A stretch of DNA of 43,649 nt from Beroe ovata (GCA_946803715.1 CAMPET010000007.1:203000-246648), one strand, 5' to 3'. Shown: positions 1-12,326, numbered from the stretch's first letter. The notes: a model not told the origin generated them from the sequence alone. Made by a program: numbers and translations.

Positions 1-75
1 ACACACACAGACACACACACACACACACATAAACCAAACAATATACACTGACGTCTGACACAGACACACTGAAAC
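1..75. repeat. CA-rich simple sequence at the left edge
   Basis: The first 30 bases are an (AC)n microsatellite, followed by degenerate ACAGACACAC sequence to about 75. Confidence 0.85.
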
Positions 76-115
76 ACAGGCACGGTTTCGAGGCACGGTA
101 TAACACGCGATACAG

Positions 116-337
116 TGGACGGTATATATAAACACACAATTTCACGTGCTGACACGCACGAATCACGCGCGACTGTCACGTGACAAGCTAAAGAAGTGGA
201 TCAGGCAAACCGTCACAGACGGCAGACAGATCTGCGATGTCTGGGTGTCAGACAATTTAGCCAATCATGTCTACCGTGATAACCCTGAGTTGATAAGTAA
301 TCCACTCAGATCATTTGATGAATGGTTCATCAGATAA
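116..337 (+). CDS. Possible terminal exon of an unidentified plus-strand gene
   Basis: The frame is open from an AG at 113-115 (possible splice acceptor) to TAA at 335-337. It encodes about 73 residues with ordinary protein composition, rich in Trp, Asp and Arg and ending FDEWFIR. No ATG begins the frame, so it would be the last exon of a gene lying left of the window. I do not recognise the family. The surrounding sequence is CA repeats and no upstream exon is visible, so the exon start is a guess. It could also be a chance open frame. Confidence 0.35.
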   Translation, partial: WTVYINTQFHVLTRTNHARLSRDKLKKWIRQTVTDGRQICDVWVSDNLANHVYRDNPELISNPLRSFDEWFIR

Positions 338-515
338 TCACGCATATATGTGAACTTCACATTGTGAAGCTCAAAACATAACTTTTGTGACCGATATTTT
401 CAACAAAACGAAGGAGCGATTTGCCCTTCCCCCTTTCATGAACCCCCCCCCCTTCATAAGACGTCATGAGAGGTCATATCCCACCTCAGTCATCATAGGA
501 GAGCTGAGTGGTGCG

Positions 516-650
516 TTGTGTCGCCCTGTATTGTTCACACTGTGTGACTCTGTACTGTGTACACTGTGTCACCCTGTACTGTGTACACTGTGTCATCATG
601 TACTGTGTACACTGTGTCATCCTGTACACTGTGACATCCTACTATATCAT
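516..650. repeat. Minisatellite, about 27-bp unit, 4-5 copies
   Basis: Tandem copies around the core CCTGTACTGTGTACACTGTG, decaying toward the right end. The CTGTGTACAC core makes the array nearly self-complementary, so open frames across it in both directions (Cys/Val/His-rich) are repeat translations and not genes. The rest of 338-1119 shows no gene. Confidence 0.75.
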
Positions 651-1119
651 GCTGTACACTTTGGCATCTTACTGTATGCGTTTCTTGTATCATCCTATCA
701 TGTGTAAGAGACGTCAGTAGAAGTATGCATCGAAACAGTATACAAATAGGAATATTATACAAAATATCCATCACAAGTGTGTATATTGTTAAGTCGATGA
801 TAATGACTAATTTGAGCGAGCAGTTTATTAGAATCAGTTTATTGGAAAACTGTTATAATACCAAAATCAAATAAAATAACGTGTGTAAAATTCATGAAAT
901 AATTATGATATAAGGTCTAAACAAGTGTCAGAAACAAGTCAGGAATGTATCGTCCTCCATGCTTTGAACTGACAAATTGAGCTGAAACCAATATTATAGT
1001 CATCCCAAACGTCTTCTCTGAGCTCTAATTAGCAAAAGGTCAAAAGTGATTCACCAAAGTTCGTTTGACTCTCTCATTCATCCCAATTCGACTCCCTCTC
1101 TCTCCCCCCTCAAGCCGTG

Positions 1120-4100
1120 TCACTTTTTAGAGAATCCGCCGAACTCACACGTCTGCTCCGGGAGGTCGACGAATGTTTGCCGATGAAACAGATCGGAGGA
1201 ATGATCGGCCAGGAATAGTGGGATGGACCGGTGTTGTGTTAGTTTGGAGATGTGAGCCTGCATATCGAGTGTCTTGGTGTATTTGTTCTCGATCAATTGC
1301 ATGATGTTCTTTACCCTGCAAAATATGTTGGGGATTAGGTTTTCCAAGATACACAGCAAACAAACACACACACAGACACAGACACACACACAAACACACA
1401 CACACANACCTGTAAAAGAGTATTTTATCGTCCTGGGAGCCAGCAAAGACTGATAGGAGTGCGTACTGGTTGTCTGCTGGACATGACACCGTATACCCAA
1501 ATAAGTCGAATATTCCCTCCTTAAATTCTTTAACCTGAACAGTGGACGTTAAAACTGATGATAGAAGGGTGCTGATAAGAAGAATATTAGTATTGGCCGT
1601 CATAAGAGGAATGATAGAGATCTTGTATATTCAGAAGCAATAGATTGAAGGAATATGGTCAGAATGAACACAAACTTTTGCTTGGTAGATAGTCTTTGTT
1701 TTCTTGAGTGATGCCTCACTCTCTGACAGTTTCTGCTGGCAATTCTCCAAATCTTGCATCACGCTTACATTTTCAGCTTGCTCCAACTGCTTACGAAGTT
1801 TCGCATTTTCTTCGTTCAGTCGTTTCAACTCCAAATCCAACTGTAATGACAGCACATCATAAAGAACCTCTCTGACACTCAAGAGGAGTTCATTGCTTTT
1901 CAATGGACGAAACATAATTTATACCTTAATCTGGTACGGGTTTTGTTTCATGTGAAGAATTTTGGGACCCGGCTTTTTGGGCAAATTCTGGCGTTCATCT
2001 TCTGTAGTTGACTGGTAGGTTTCTAGAAGCTTCTTATAGCTCGAGGCTTCATCTCTGTGGACGATTTGTATTATAGCAGGATTTGTATTATAGCAGGATT
2101 TGATACTTCGTCGAGTCTAAAATGCTATATCCCTGACATATGGAACAAATCTGTACGTGCGCGTCGGGGAAATTTGGCGCTTTCAAAGCCATTTGTCCAT
2201 TCAAAATGAGTTCGACATTTGCGCTCACTAAACTCATCGCTATATTTGGTACATTTCTTGCAAAATTAGCTCAATAAGTTTATTTTTTATTTCTTACCTG
2301 TATTCAGTGCACTTAACATCGATATCACTGAGATTCTTGCGAAGTGCCTCACACTTCTCCCTATCCTCAGCAGCAGCTTGACTCATTGCCTCATGTGCTG
2401 AAGTCAACTCCGATAACTCAGCAGATAGGGATGCGTTTTCAGCTTTGTATTTCTCTATGGTAGCTGGGAATATGAGGGTGTCAATATCACGCAGACACCA
2501 GTGTCAGTAGGAAATGAAACACATGTTTATTGTAAGTTGGTGTCAAACACGAAGGATTAATGAAGAATTAACGAAGGATTAACGAAGGATTAATGAAGAA
2601 TGATTTCGATAACAACTCACAGGTCATTTGCAGGGCATCTTTCTGTAATTGGGAGACTGTTGAAATGATCGAAAGCGGAGAGCTCATTTTCAGTTCATTC
2701 TGCACTTTCCGCCAGTCTTTGAGCTCGCCTGTTTAATAACAATCAGGAATCAATCAGTGAAGTAAAGATTACTTTTTCGGATATTTTCAGATACCTGCAC
2801 GTTCTCTAATTGTTTCTCTTATTTAACATATGAATGATTTCTATCCAAACACACCCGCAATAGTGTCGTATTGATCTTTACATGACATATACTCTGATAA
2901 CTGGTTCTTCAAGTTTGCTATCTCAGTTCTAGCATCGTCTAACTGCATTTTCAGTAATTGTGTTGATTCTGAAAATTGGATTTAATTAAAACATTCGAAT
3001 GCTACGCAGATATAGTAGGACAGAGGGGACTACATATTTTGGGATCGTGGCATGTGTTCTAACTGTTGGTTATAGTTTGGTCACGATTGATACCGAAATA
3101 TGTATCTGTCCAGAATATCGTCACCCCCCCTGGGAACATTCATAATGTTACATGATCTAGCAACCTGAATTCGCTTGGGAAGAAATTTTTCAAACATATT
3201 TTGTCTACCAAGTGGGTTTACACCTACCCTTGTCGTGTTTGAGGTTCTTGATATCTCGGTGAAGTTTTACATTTTCCTCATGTACCTGTGCGGACTTGAC
3301 AATCTTCTCCGGAAATACAGTAGCGTACAGCTGTGAGTAGGACAGAGTGTGACGACGATAATCACATGATTTTCGAAAGATTCTGACTTAGAGTTAATCG
3401 TATCACTTAACGATTTAAACTTGCTCTCTAAGATGATTGTGGTCTAAAATATACAGGCATTACGCCGATGCAATTCAGGTCTATCAATTAATGCAGGGTC
3501 AAATCAAGCATGGCCCGAGTCTACTGCAGTTGTGCACCAGTGTTGTGCAGATTAGGCGCCAGTTGTGCGCCAGTGCTGTGCAGATTTGGCGCCAGTTGTG
3601 CGCCAGTGACACGCACTACGCAGGTCCATAGTGCAATGCTATATATCCCAGTGTACAGTACTATCTCACCTCCTTGTTCTTCATAGTATCCAATTCCATT
3701 CTCAGCTGAAACTCTGATTTTTGGAGGGCGCTGAACTCCTTCATTCTGTTCTGAGTAGACTCTAAATCCTCTGTATAACGTGTGATAGTGAGGTCTTTCA
3801 ACTTGTTCTCATTCTGAGAGTAGAATAAGGTGTCAAGACGAACCCCAATCCTCACCATCCATTTTCATTTACTAGCATTGCCTCACCAGAAAACATAGTT
3901 AAAATTCGAACTAACCCTACTCACCATTACTCACCATCACTCTCTCCTCAGCTCTCACTGCATTAATCTAGTGTGATACGTCCTACGATCTCACCTTCGT
4001 CCACTTCTAAGTCGTCAGATTCAATTTTGACCCCTGATCCCTTACTTCATCACTCCTCACACTTCACCCATCCTCACCCCTCTATTGTCCTCACTCCTCC

Positions 4101-7100
4101 TCTCACCCTCCTCACCTCTAGTGTGATAAGTCTGTGTTCTCTCTCGGAGAGCTCCTCCCGGAGACGCTTCTCCGTCAGCCAGAGATCGTGAGCCGCTTTT
4201 CTCTTCTCACTATACATCTCATCCGTGGTCTTCAGCAGCCTAGATTTGATATCACCAAGTTCTGCTATCAACTGAGATATATAAGTTTGAGTTGAATACC
4301 TAATTGTGAGTAAGTAAGGAGCAGATTTGCGGTATGGAATGGATTATGTGTATTTCCTTTCGGCGCTCACAAACACGCACACACGCTCTGCTTAACAACG
4401 GCCAAGAGGTGACAGTACACCGACCAAACACGGGCTAATCTCGACTTCATGTCTCAGAGAGAAGAGCGGTGTTGATTCTCAACAAAATTCCAACAACAAA
4501 ATTCTCAACAAGTGGTAAGTATCATTGTACTAAGTGGTAAGTACCTTATTGTTCTTTTCTGTCATTTCCTTGTGAAATGTCATGTAGGTTTGTGACACAT
4601 TTTCAAGCTCCTCCGTCAATACTTCATTCTTCTCATACAGAGCGTCCCTGATCACACATATGATCACACACATGATCATTGATCACACAAAGACATGATC
4701 ACACAAACACATGATCACACACACACATGATCACACAAACACATGATCACACAAACACATGATCACACACCCCACATGATAACATGATCGCAAAGCATAA
4801 TAACAGATAAAAGTTGAAAGTCAAACTGTCGAACACGAACCGCTGACTGATTAGTCTGTCCCTCGCAGTTCGATCATCTGCCCCTTCTCGAAGACCTGAG
4901 GATTTCCTCTCCCGGTCCTTAAACTCAGATTCTATCCTCAACTTCTCGTTGTCTGCCTTCAACTTTGTTATCTGTAGGTGCGAGTTCTGTTCAGAACTTT
5001 ATATTCATTGGTGTATACTGTACATTGTACACTTAACATGTACATTGTACCCCGAATGCAATCACAGATTTCTGTACCAGTATTCAGTATAGGGAAGATA
5101 GCAATGTTGTGAATCATTCTAGAAGATCGGTTATCTTGGACTTATTAATGCGAAGTAATCTCGAACGTACAATGAGATATCTTTCCGACTTATTATGGAA
5201 TTTACCTCCATTTCCAACATTGTNTAGTCTTTGTTTTCTTGAGTGATGCCTCACTCTCTGACAGTTTCTGCTGGCAATTCTCCAAATCTTGCATCACGCT
5301 TACATTTTCAGCTTGCTCCAACTGCTTACGAAGTTTCGCATTTTCTTCGTTCAGTCGTTTCAACTCCAAATCCAACTGTAATGACAGCACATCATAAAGA
5401 ACCTCTCTGAAACTCAAGAGGAGTTCATTGCTTTTCAATGGACGAAACATAATTTATACCTTAATCTGGTACGGGTTTTGTTTCATGTGAAGAATTTTGG
5501 GACCCGGCTTTTTGGGCAAATTCTGGCGTTCATCTTCTGTAGTTGACTGGTAGGTTTCTAGAAGCTTCTTATAGCTCGAGGCTTCATCTCTGTGGACGAT
5601 TTGTATTATAGCAGGATTTGTATTATAGCAGGATTTGATACTTCGTCGAGTCTAAAATGCTATATCCCTGACATATGGAACAAATCTGTACGTGCGCGTC
5701 GGGGAAATTTGGCGCTTTCAAAGCCATTTGTCCATTCAAAATGAGTTCGACATTTGCGCTCACTAAACTCATCGCTATATTTGGTACATTTCTTGCAAAA
5801 TTAGCTCAATAAGTTTATTTTTTATTTCTTACCTGTATTCAGTGCACTTAACATCGATAGCACTGAGATTCTTGCGAAGTGCCTCACACTTATCCCTATC
5901 CTCAGCAGCAGCTTGACTCATTGCCTCATGTGCTGACGTCAACTCCGATAACTCAGCAGATAGGGATGCGTTTTCAGCTTTGTATTTCTCTATGGTAGCT
6001 GGGAATATGAGGGTGTCAAAATCACGCAGACACCAGTGTCAGTATGAAATGAAACACATCTTATTGTAAGTTGGTGTCAAACACAAAGGATTAATGAAGA
6101 ATTAACGAAGGATTAATGAAGGATTAATGAAGAATGATTTCGATAACAACTTACAGGTCATTTGCAGGGCGTCTTTCTGTAATTGGGAGACTGTTGAAAT
6201 GATCGAAAGCGGAGAACTCATTTTCAGTTCACTCTGCACTTTCCTCCAGTCTTTGAGCTCGCCTGTTTAATAACAATCAGGAATCAATCAGTGAAGTAAA
6301 GATTACTTTTTCGGATATTTTCAGATACCTGCACGTTTTCTCGTTGTTTCTCTAATTTAACATATGAATGATTCCATACTAACACACCCGCAATAGTGTC
6401 GTATTGATCTTTACATGACAAATACTCTGATAACTGGTTCTTCAAGTTTGCTATCTCAGTTCTAGCATCGTCTAACTGCATTTTCAGTAATTGTGTTGAT
6501 TCTGAAAATGGGATTCAATTAAAACATTCGAATGCTACGCAGATATAGTAGGACAGAGGGGACTACATATTTTGGGATCGTGGCATGTGTTCTAACTGTT
6601 GTTATAGTTTGGTCACGATTAATATCGAAACATGTATCTGTCCAGAATATCGCCAGCCCGCCCTAGGAACATTTATAATGTTACATTATCTAGCAACCTG
6701 AATTCGCTTGGGAAGTAATTTTTCAAACATATTTTGGATCAAACATATTTTGGATCAAACATATTTTGTCTACCCAGTGGGTTTACACCTACCCTTGTCG
6801 TGTTTGAGGTTCTTGATATCTCGGTGTAGTTTTACATTTTCCTCATGTACCTGTGCGGACTTGACAATCTTCTCCGGAAATACAGTAGCGTACAGCTGTG
6901 AGTAGGACAGAGTGTGACGACGATAATCACATGATTTTCGAAAGATTCTGACTTAGAGTTAATCGTACCACTTTTTTTTATCGTACCACTTAAAGTTTTA
7001 AACTTGCTCTCTAAGGAGAATATACAGGCATTACGCCGGTATAATTCAGGTCTATCAATCAATGCAGGGTCAAATCAAGTCCGAGTCTACTGCAGTTGTG

Positions 7101-9205
7101 CGCCATGTTGTGCAGATTAGGCGCCAGTTGTGCGCCAGTGTTGTGCAGATTAGGCGCCAGTTGTGCGCCAGTGACACGCACTACGCAGGTCCATAGTGCA
7201 ATGCTATATATCCCAGTGTACAGCACTATCTCACCTCCTTGTTCTTCATAGTATCCAATTCCATTCTCAGCTGAAACTCTGATTTTTGGAGGGCGCTGAA
7301 CTCCTTCATTCTGTTCTGAGTAGACTCTAAATCCTCTGTATAACGTGTGATAGTGAGGTCTTTCAACTTGTTCTCATTCTGAGAGTAGAATAAGGTGTCA
7401 AGACGAACCCCAATCCTCACCATCCATTTTCATTTACTAGCATTGCCTCACCAGAAAACATAGTTAAAATTCGAACTAACCCTACTCACCATTACTCACC
7501 ATCACTCTCTCCTCAGCTCTCACTGCATTAATCTAGTGTGATACGTCCTACGATCTCACCTTCGTCCACTTCTAAGTCGTCAGATTCAATTTTGACCCCT
7601 GATCCCTTACTTCATCACTCCTCACACTTCACCCATCCTCACCCCTCTATTGTCCTCACTCCTCCTCTCACCCTCCTCACCTCTAGTGTGATAAGTCTGT
7701 GTTCTCTCTCGGAGAGCTCCTCCCGGAGACGCTTCTCCGTCAGCCAGAGATCGTGAGCCGCTTTTCTCTTCTCACTATACATCTCATCCGTGGTCTTCAG
7801 CAGCCTAGATTTGATATCACCAAGTTCTGCTATCAACTGAGATATATAAGTTTGAGTTGAATACCTAATTGTGAGTAAGTAAGGAGCAGATTTGCGGTAT
7901 GGAATGGATTATGTGTATTTCCTTTCGGCGCTCACAAACACGCACACACGCTCTGCTTAACAACGGCCAAGAGGTGACAGTACACCGACCAAACACGGGC
8001 TAATCTCGACTTCATGTCTCAGAGAGAAGAGCGGTGTTGATTCTCAACAAAATTCCAACAACAAAATTCTCAACAAGTGGTAAGTATCATTGTACTAAGT
8101 GGTAAGTACCTTATTGTTCTTTTCTGTCATTTCCTTGTGAAATGTCATGTAGGTTTGTGACACATTTTCAAGCTCCTCCGTCAATACTTCATTCTTCTCA
8201 TACAGAGCGTCCCTGATCACACACATGATCACACAAACACACATGATCACACATACCCCACATGATAACATGATCGCAAACCATAATTACAGATAAAAGT
8301 TGAAAGTCAAACAGTGAACGTCAAACTGTCAAACACGAACCGCTGACTGATTAGTCTGTCCCTCGCAGTTCGATCATCTGCCCCTTCTCGAAGACCTGAG
8401 GATTTCCTCTCCCGGTCCTTAAACTCAGATTCTATCCTCAACTTCTCGTTGTCTGCCTTCAACTTTGTTATCTGTAGGTGCGAGTTCTGTTCAGAACTTT
8501 ATATTCATTGGTGTATACTGTACATTGTACACTTAACATGTACATTGTACCCCGAATGCAATCACAGATTTCTGTACCAGTATTCAGTATAGGGAAGATA
8601 GCAATGTTGTGAATCATTCTAGAAGATCGGTTATCTTGGACTTATTAATGCGAAGTAATCTCGAACGTACAATGAGATATCTTTCCGACTTATTATGGAA
8701 TTTACCTCCATTTCCAACATTGTGATCCTCTTAACGTTCTCAATCTGCTCCACGGCTTCTCCCCGGCCCACGCTATTCGACGATACCTCTGGGGGAAATG
8801 AGCACTGTAAACAGAAAATTGTAAACATGAGTTCAGACTTTGAATACTCTTCGCATGTATGTAGAAATTTGAAATTTCACACATCATTGATTTTATCCTG
8901 ACCAAATGCGGATGATCTACCACAAATTTGTGGCTTTCAATAAGGAAATACATTGCCCTTTATCATCATAAAATAAGCATGCTTATTGCTGTCATGGGGC
9001 AAATCAGTATCAACAACAAGACATTATCACACTCACCGCTATCCTCCCTAACTCTCTTTGCGGAGTAATGTCTGTCGCGTGACATCACGCGTGACGTCAC
9101 AACATCACGTGACGTCAGTGCATCACGAGACCTCTCAATTCGGGTACTGCTGTCGCACGAGGAGGAGGGCGTGCAGAATTCCGCGTCCTTCCGGTTACTA
9201 GTCAT
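1120..9205 (-). CDS. MAD1L1: MAD1-like spindle assembly checkpoint protein
   Basis: Fourteen exons with matching phases give about 630 residues (human MAD1 has 718). Exons, high to low: 9037-9205, 8706-8788, 8341-8471, 8110-8212, 7681-7836, 7235-7378, 6793-6895, 6388-6501, 6155-6262, 5833-5998, 5460-5589, 1676-1840, 1410-1534, 1120-1315. Exons 3-11 also occur at 4841-4971, 4545-4647, 4116-4271, 3670-3813, 3228-3330, 2855-2968, 2621-2728, 2298-2463 and 1925-2054, in a second copy that looks like an unmerged allele. The protein is coiled coil over most of its length. It has a Mad2-interaction motif KILHMKQNP (about residues 457-465, human KVLHMSLNP). The C-terminal globular domain carries FGYTVSCPADNQYALLS and FLADHSSDLFHRQTF, aligning with the human Bub1/kinetochore-binding end. 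MAD1 recruits MAD2 to unattached kinetochores and sits at nuclear pores. The start is the first ATG of exon 1; the Ser/Arg-rich N-terminus is not alignable. Both copies keep open frames. Confidence 0.93.
1690..5223. repeat. Left copy of a 3.5-kb duplication inside MAD1L1
   Basis: This block holds MAD1L1 exons 3-12 and is repeated at 5225-8723 with scattered substitutions and small indels. It stops at one N (5224), exactly where the other copy begins. The CACATGATCACACA array around 4650-4760 is longer here than in the other copy. Best explained as two overlapping contigs or alleles placed end to end. Confidence 0.9.
3530..3620. repeat. Short tandem repeat in a MAD1L1 intron
   Basis: Two to three copies of a unit of about 46 bp built on TTGTGCGCCAGTGTTGTGCA and AGATTAGGCGCCAG. 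The corresponding array at about 7090-7180 in the other MAD1L1 copy differs slightly. Confidence 0.6.
5225..8723. repeat. Right copy of the 3.5-kb MAD1L1 duplication
   Basis: It begins inside exon 12 (same base as 1690) and ends at the same base as 5223. It contains intact exons 3-11, and its right flank continues uniquely into exon 2. Coding differences from the left copy are few: Ser for Asn in exon 9, Ala for Asp and Asp for Glu in exon 10. The exon 9 donor is GTAAGT here and GTGAGT in the other copy. This is allele-like divergence with both frames preserved. Confidence 0.9.
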
Positions 9206-9547
9206 GTGATGTACTGAACATTACACTTAGTGAAGTTAATTGGGGGTAAATAATTGTAATACCCGACGTGAGATGGGCCTGGGACAAGTATTATTGAAAC
9301 TCAAGGAAACATTTCTTAGGGTGCAGATCCTTAATGACAATTTGAATCTCAAGAGTGATCATTTAGTAGAAAAAGAGGGTAATACTAAACAACGATGATC
9401 CTGACAAAAGCAATTATATATTTACAACACGACAAAGAAAACCCAAATCCTCCAAGAATCCCAATCCTCCAATGTATGTATGAAGGAAAACCAGAATCAC
9501 ACCCACTACTCATTATCAACCCCTCGGTGTTTTGTGATCATCATCTC

Positions 9548-11881
9548 CTATTTGCTGGCAGTTTCATCATCTGTTATAGCAAATTCGCTGTAATCGATAT
9601 CAGGAAGGTCCTCAGAGTCCGTTTCCAGACTGTTGTCCTCAATTGTGAGCTTTCCAGGAGGAAATCCATCCAGGTGGATGACAATTGCTCTGCAATGAAA
9701 TTGTTGATGAAAGACGGAAGTAGATGACTTAATAGATCTTGTTCTGTTGAAATTATCTGATTTCAGATTGATATCCTAGGAGTTACGCTCAGATAACAAA
9801 ATAAACATCCATTGTCACCTCGTTTTCCACCCACTGCTCCCTTTCTTCACATCACAGATAACAGTCCCCGATCTTTTGCTGCCCTCAATGTGGAACCTTA
9901 CCCTCATATAATCAACACCAGCAACCTATGAAATAAGTGTTGTTTCAAAATATAGAATTTTTTGATCGGCGAGGAAAAGTACATTCATACTCACTTCATA
10001 GGGCTGATGTTCCAGCCTCCACTTTGTTCGACTGTTTGGATCCCCATAACCCTTTATCTTGTCTCCTAGAACCAAATTTGCCTGAGGCAGTGTAAGCAAT
10101 GGATGATTATTCACCTACTTAGCAGTCAATTACATAACTAAGCTCATTTATTACATTAATCAATTCTCCTGCACAGTGAACAGGACTCACTCTTTCATGG
10201 GCTTTGATTTTATTCATGCACAGCTTGAAGATGGATGATGGGGAAACACTTGAAAACATCTCTGATGTCACCATGTATACCAGATAGAGGACCACTCCCA
10301 AACCNCGTTTTAAACAAAAATTTTGGCGTTTAATCCTTAATAATAGCAGATCGTATAAGATTTTCTTGAGTGAATGCGATAATTTCGAATCATCAGACTC
10401 ACATTGCATCTGATGCATGTCGATCAAATAGGTACATGGAAATAGAAGCTGCTCGAAACAGTTTTGTATTGCTCGGAACGGTACAAAACTGTTTCAAGCA
10501 GCTTCTGGTTCCATTTTCCTGCAGCTTCTGCAGGACACTATATTCCCTATAAATGTAGACTGCGCAGCAGGAGACATCTATATGATGTGAGCTATAGCCT
10601 CTAAAGTACTTTAATGGTCGAACGAAAAAGGGGTTTTGAAAACGAAATGCGAAATTCCCACACATCAATCAAAACACATCCACACACATTCCAAACACTA
10701 CAGCACACGAAAACTAATCATTACAAGAGAATTGTATATAGTGAACACATTCCTGTGCAAAACAAACTGATTAAACAGTGTACACTCACTCACTGAACTC
10801 ATGATTACCAATTGAGAGGATAAACAGTTACCAATGTGAACAGGCTATCGACTTCTGTGACAGAGTGGTCTGTACGGAACCCCACGGATTCGATTTCTTG
10901 TTTAACATGCCGTACCTTATAACAACGTTGCAACTTCATTTGCTATGTGGAATTACTGTTGCTTTACTGCGTGAGAATACTATAGTTTTATGCTGGTTGC
11001 CAATAACTAACCGCGGTTATTGTAATGACATGGAAACTGTTACACNCTGTTTGGATCCCCATAACCCTTTATCTTGTCTCCTAGAACCAAATTTGCCTGA
11101 GGCAGTGTAAGCAATGGATGATTATTCACCTACTTAGCAGTCAATTACATAACTAAGCTCATTTATTACATTAATCCATTCTCCTGCACAGTGAACAGGA
11201 CTCACTCTTTCATGGGCTTTGATTTTATTCATGCACAGCTTGAAGATGGATGATGGGGAAACACTTGAAAACATCTCTGATGTCACCATGTATACCAGAT
11301 AGAGGACCACTCCCAAACCCCCGATGATAATGAATAAGTTTATTGTTGTTTTAGTATTTTCAACCTGATAATAATAGATCAATTAGATCACTATGGGAAA
11401 ATCAGAACACAACTATAGAATAAGGATGAAGAGTATATGTTGATCAATGCACCTACAGTAAAGCTTAGAGTTATAAATGACAACACATTTGATTCTTTGT
11501 AAATGCACTACAATCCCCAAGGCCACATATATCTATATTTTGAATGACTTACAACTTTCTGTGTAGTGGTGAGAGCTGTTGGTTGTTCTTTTTGTAACCT
11601 TTCAAATACAGACACATTGTGGTCAGAAGAACTTTGCTTTTCTACCACTCCTTTATCCTGATCTGGCCGCTTCTGAAACAATGCACCTGATTATCACTGT
11701 CAGAATACAGCGAACAGAAGCTGTGATAAAATGAATAATAAATCCTTGGACAGCTTCTTATTGGGACTGGTACCTCAACAAAACGGATACATGAGGTGTG
11801 AATGAGCATATTCCGACTTCGAAGGAAACTAGATTTCACTTTAATGTGTCTTATACACCTTTGTGGGAGTAGTAAACCCAT
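9548..11881 (-). CDS. TIMM21: TIM21-like subunit of the mitochondrial TIM23 presequence translocase
   Basis: Six exons with matching phases give about 240 residues (human 248): 11774-11881, 11553-11672, 11206-11364, 9995-10081, 9819-9925, 9548-9689. Residues 1-35 are rich in Arg/Lys/Ser and lack acidic residues, as expected of a matrix-targeting presequence. One membrane span lies at about 84-104 (GGLGVVLYLVYMVTSEMF) followed by SPSSIFKLC, like human FSSSSPSKIYGRA. The intermembrane-space domain has IKGYGDPNSR, VRFHIEGSKRSGT and KLTIEDNS, all with direct human counterparts. TIM21 couples the TIM23 channel to TOM and respiratory complexes. The C-terminal tail is acidic and longer than in human. 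Parts of exons 3 and 4 are repeated around the Ns at 10305 and 11046 because of contig joins. The stop lies 343 bp past the MAD1L1 start on the same strand. Confidence 0.93.
10032..10304. repeat. Left copy of a 273-bp TIMM21 duplication
   Basis: Runs from the middle of exon 4 through the intron into exon 3 and is cut by N at 10305. Nearly identical to 11047-11319. The exon 3 fragment here is incomplete, so the right copy supplies the usable exon 3. Confidence 0.88.
10436..10514. ncRNA. MicroRNA-sized hairpin, function unknown
   Basis: A 24-bp arm at 10445-10468 pairs with 10482-10505 with one mismatch (a G-U pair if transcribed), around a 13-nt loop. After a 2-nt symmetric internal loop, six more pairs (ATGGAA with TTCCAT) extend the stem. 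The total length of 79 nt resembles a microRNA precursor. A young foldback transposon is the main alternative. It lies in the poorly placed segment 10306-11045, so its genomic neighbours are uncertain. Confidence 0.4.
10834..10914 (-). other. Conserved peptide-coding-like segment, also found at 30131-30213
   Basis: The minus strand reads VRHVKQEIESVGFRTDHSVT, continuing into EVDSLFTL. The related copy near 30.1 kb reads VRHVKQGIETVGFRTDRSVT and EVDSLITL. The two share a frame and most residues. It could be a fragment of a mobile element's coding region or a captured exon. I do not recognise the family. Confidence 0.4.
11047..11319. repeat. Right copy of the 273-bp TIMM21 duplication
   Basis: Starts immediately after N at 11046, inside exon 4, and continues into a full exon 3. 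The segment between the copies (10306-11045) has Ns on both sides and may not belong in this intron. Confidence 0.88.
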
Positions 11882-11927
11882 CACTGTAAAAATATAGCAG
11901 TGTTAGTGTTGGGTCAATGTTGTTGAT

Positions 11928-12010
11928 TGATGATAGACCGTGTCAATAATTTCATTTTGCACACCAGTGGCTAGCATCAGCAATCTAGCAACACCAGACA
12001 AGGTCAATGT
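11928..12010. mobile_element. Decayed copy of the GATGATAGACC foldback element
   Basis: GATGATAGACCGTGTCAATA followed by ATTTCATTTTGCACACC matches, with changes, the left end of the larger element at 12207. It lies about 50 bp upstream of the TIMM21 start, so it may form part of that promoter. Confidence 0.5.
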
Positions 12011-12326
12011 TTAGGATGGGAATGACACTGTCATTAAATCAAAAATGATAATAGTATGAATATAACACCATTACAACTTTTCATGTCAATAATCACAAAT
12101 CGATGCATGTCAATTCAAACGAAAACAGTGACGATTCAATAGAAATAGAATGAATTATATGGTATGCAACCATCACTATAAATCACAATATTTGAAAAAG
12201 CAAATGGATCGATGATAGATCCTGTCGAGAATTTCGTTTTGCGCGCGGCGCAAACTCAGCTGACTCGTTTGCATTCGCGGCTTGCATTGCTTGACAAATT
12301 GTCGGACGATGCCAGACCGCGATGCC

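Noticed and set aside
535-774. Open frames on both strands across the CTGTGTACAC array
   Set aside because: They translate a near-palindromic minisatellite in every frame; no protein character.
9395-9727. 110-codon plus-strand frame
   Set aside because: Antisense to TIMM21 exon 6, which has clear homology on the minus strand.
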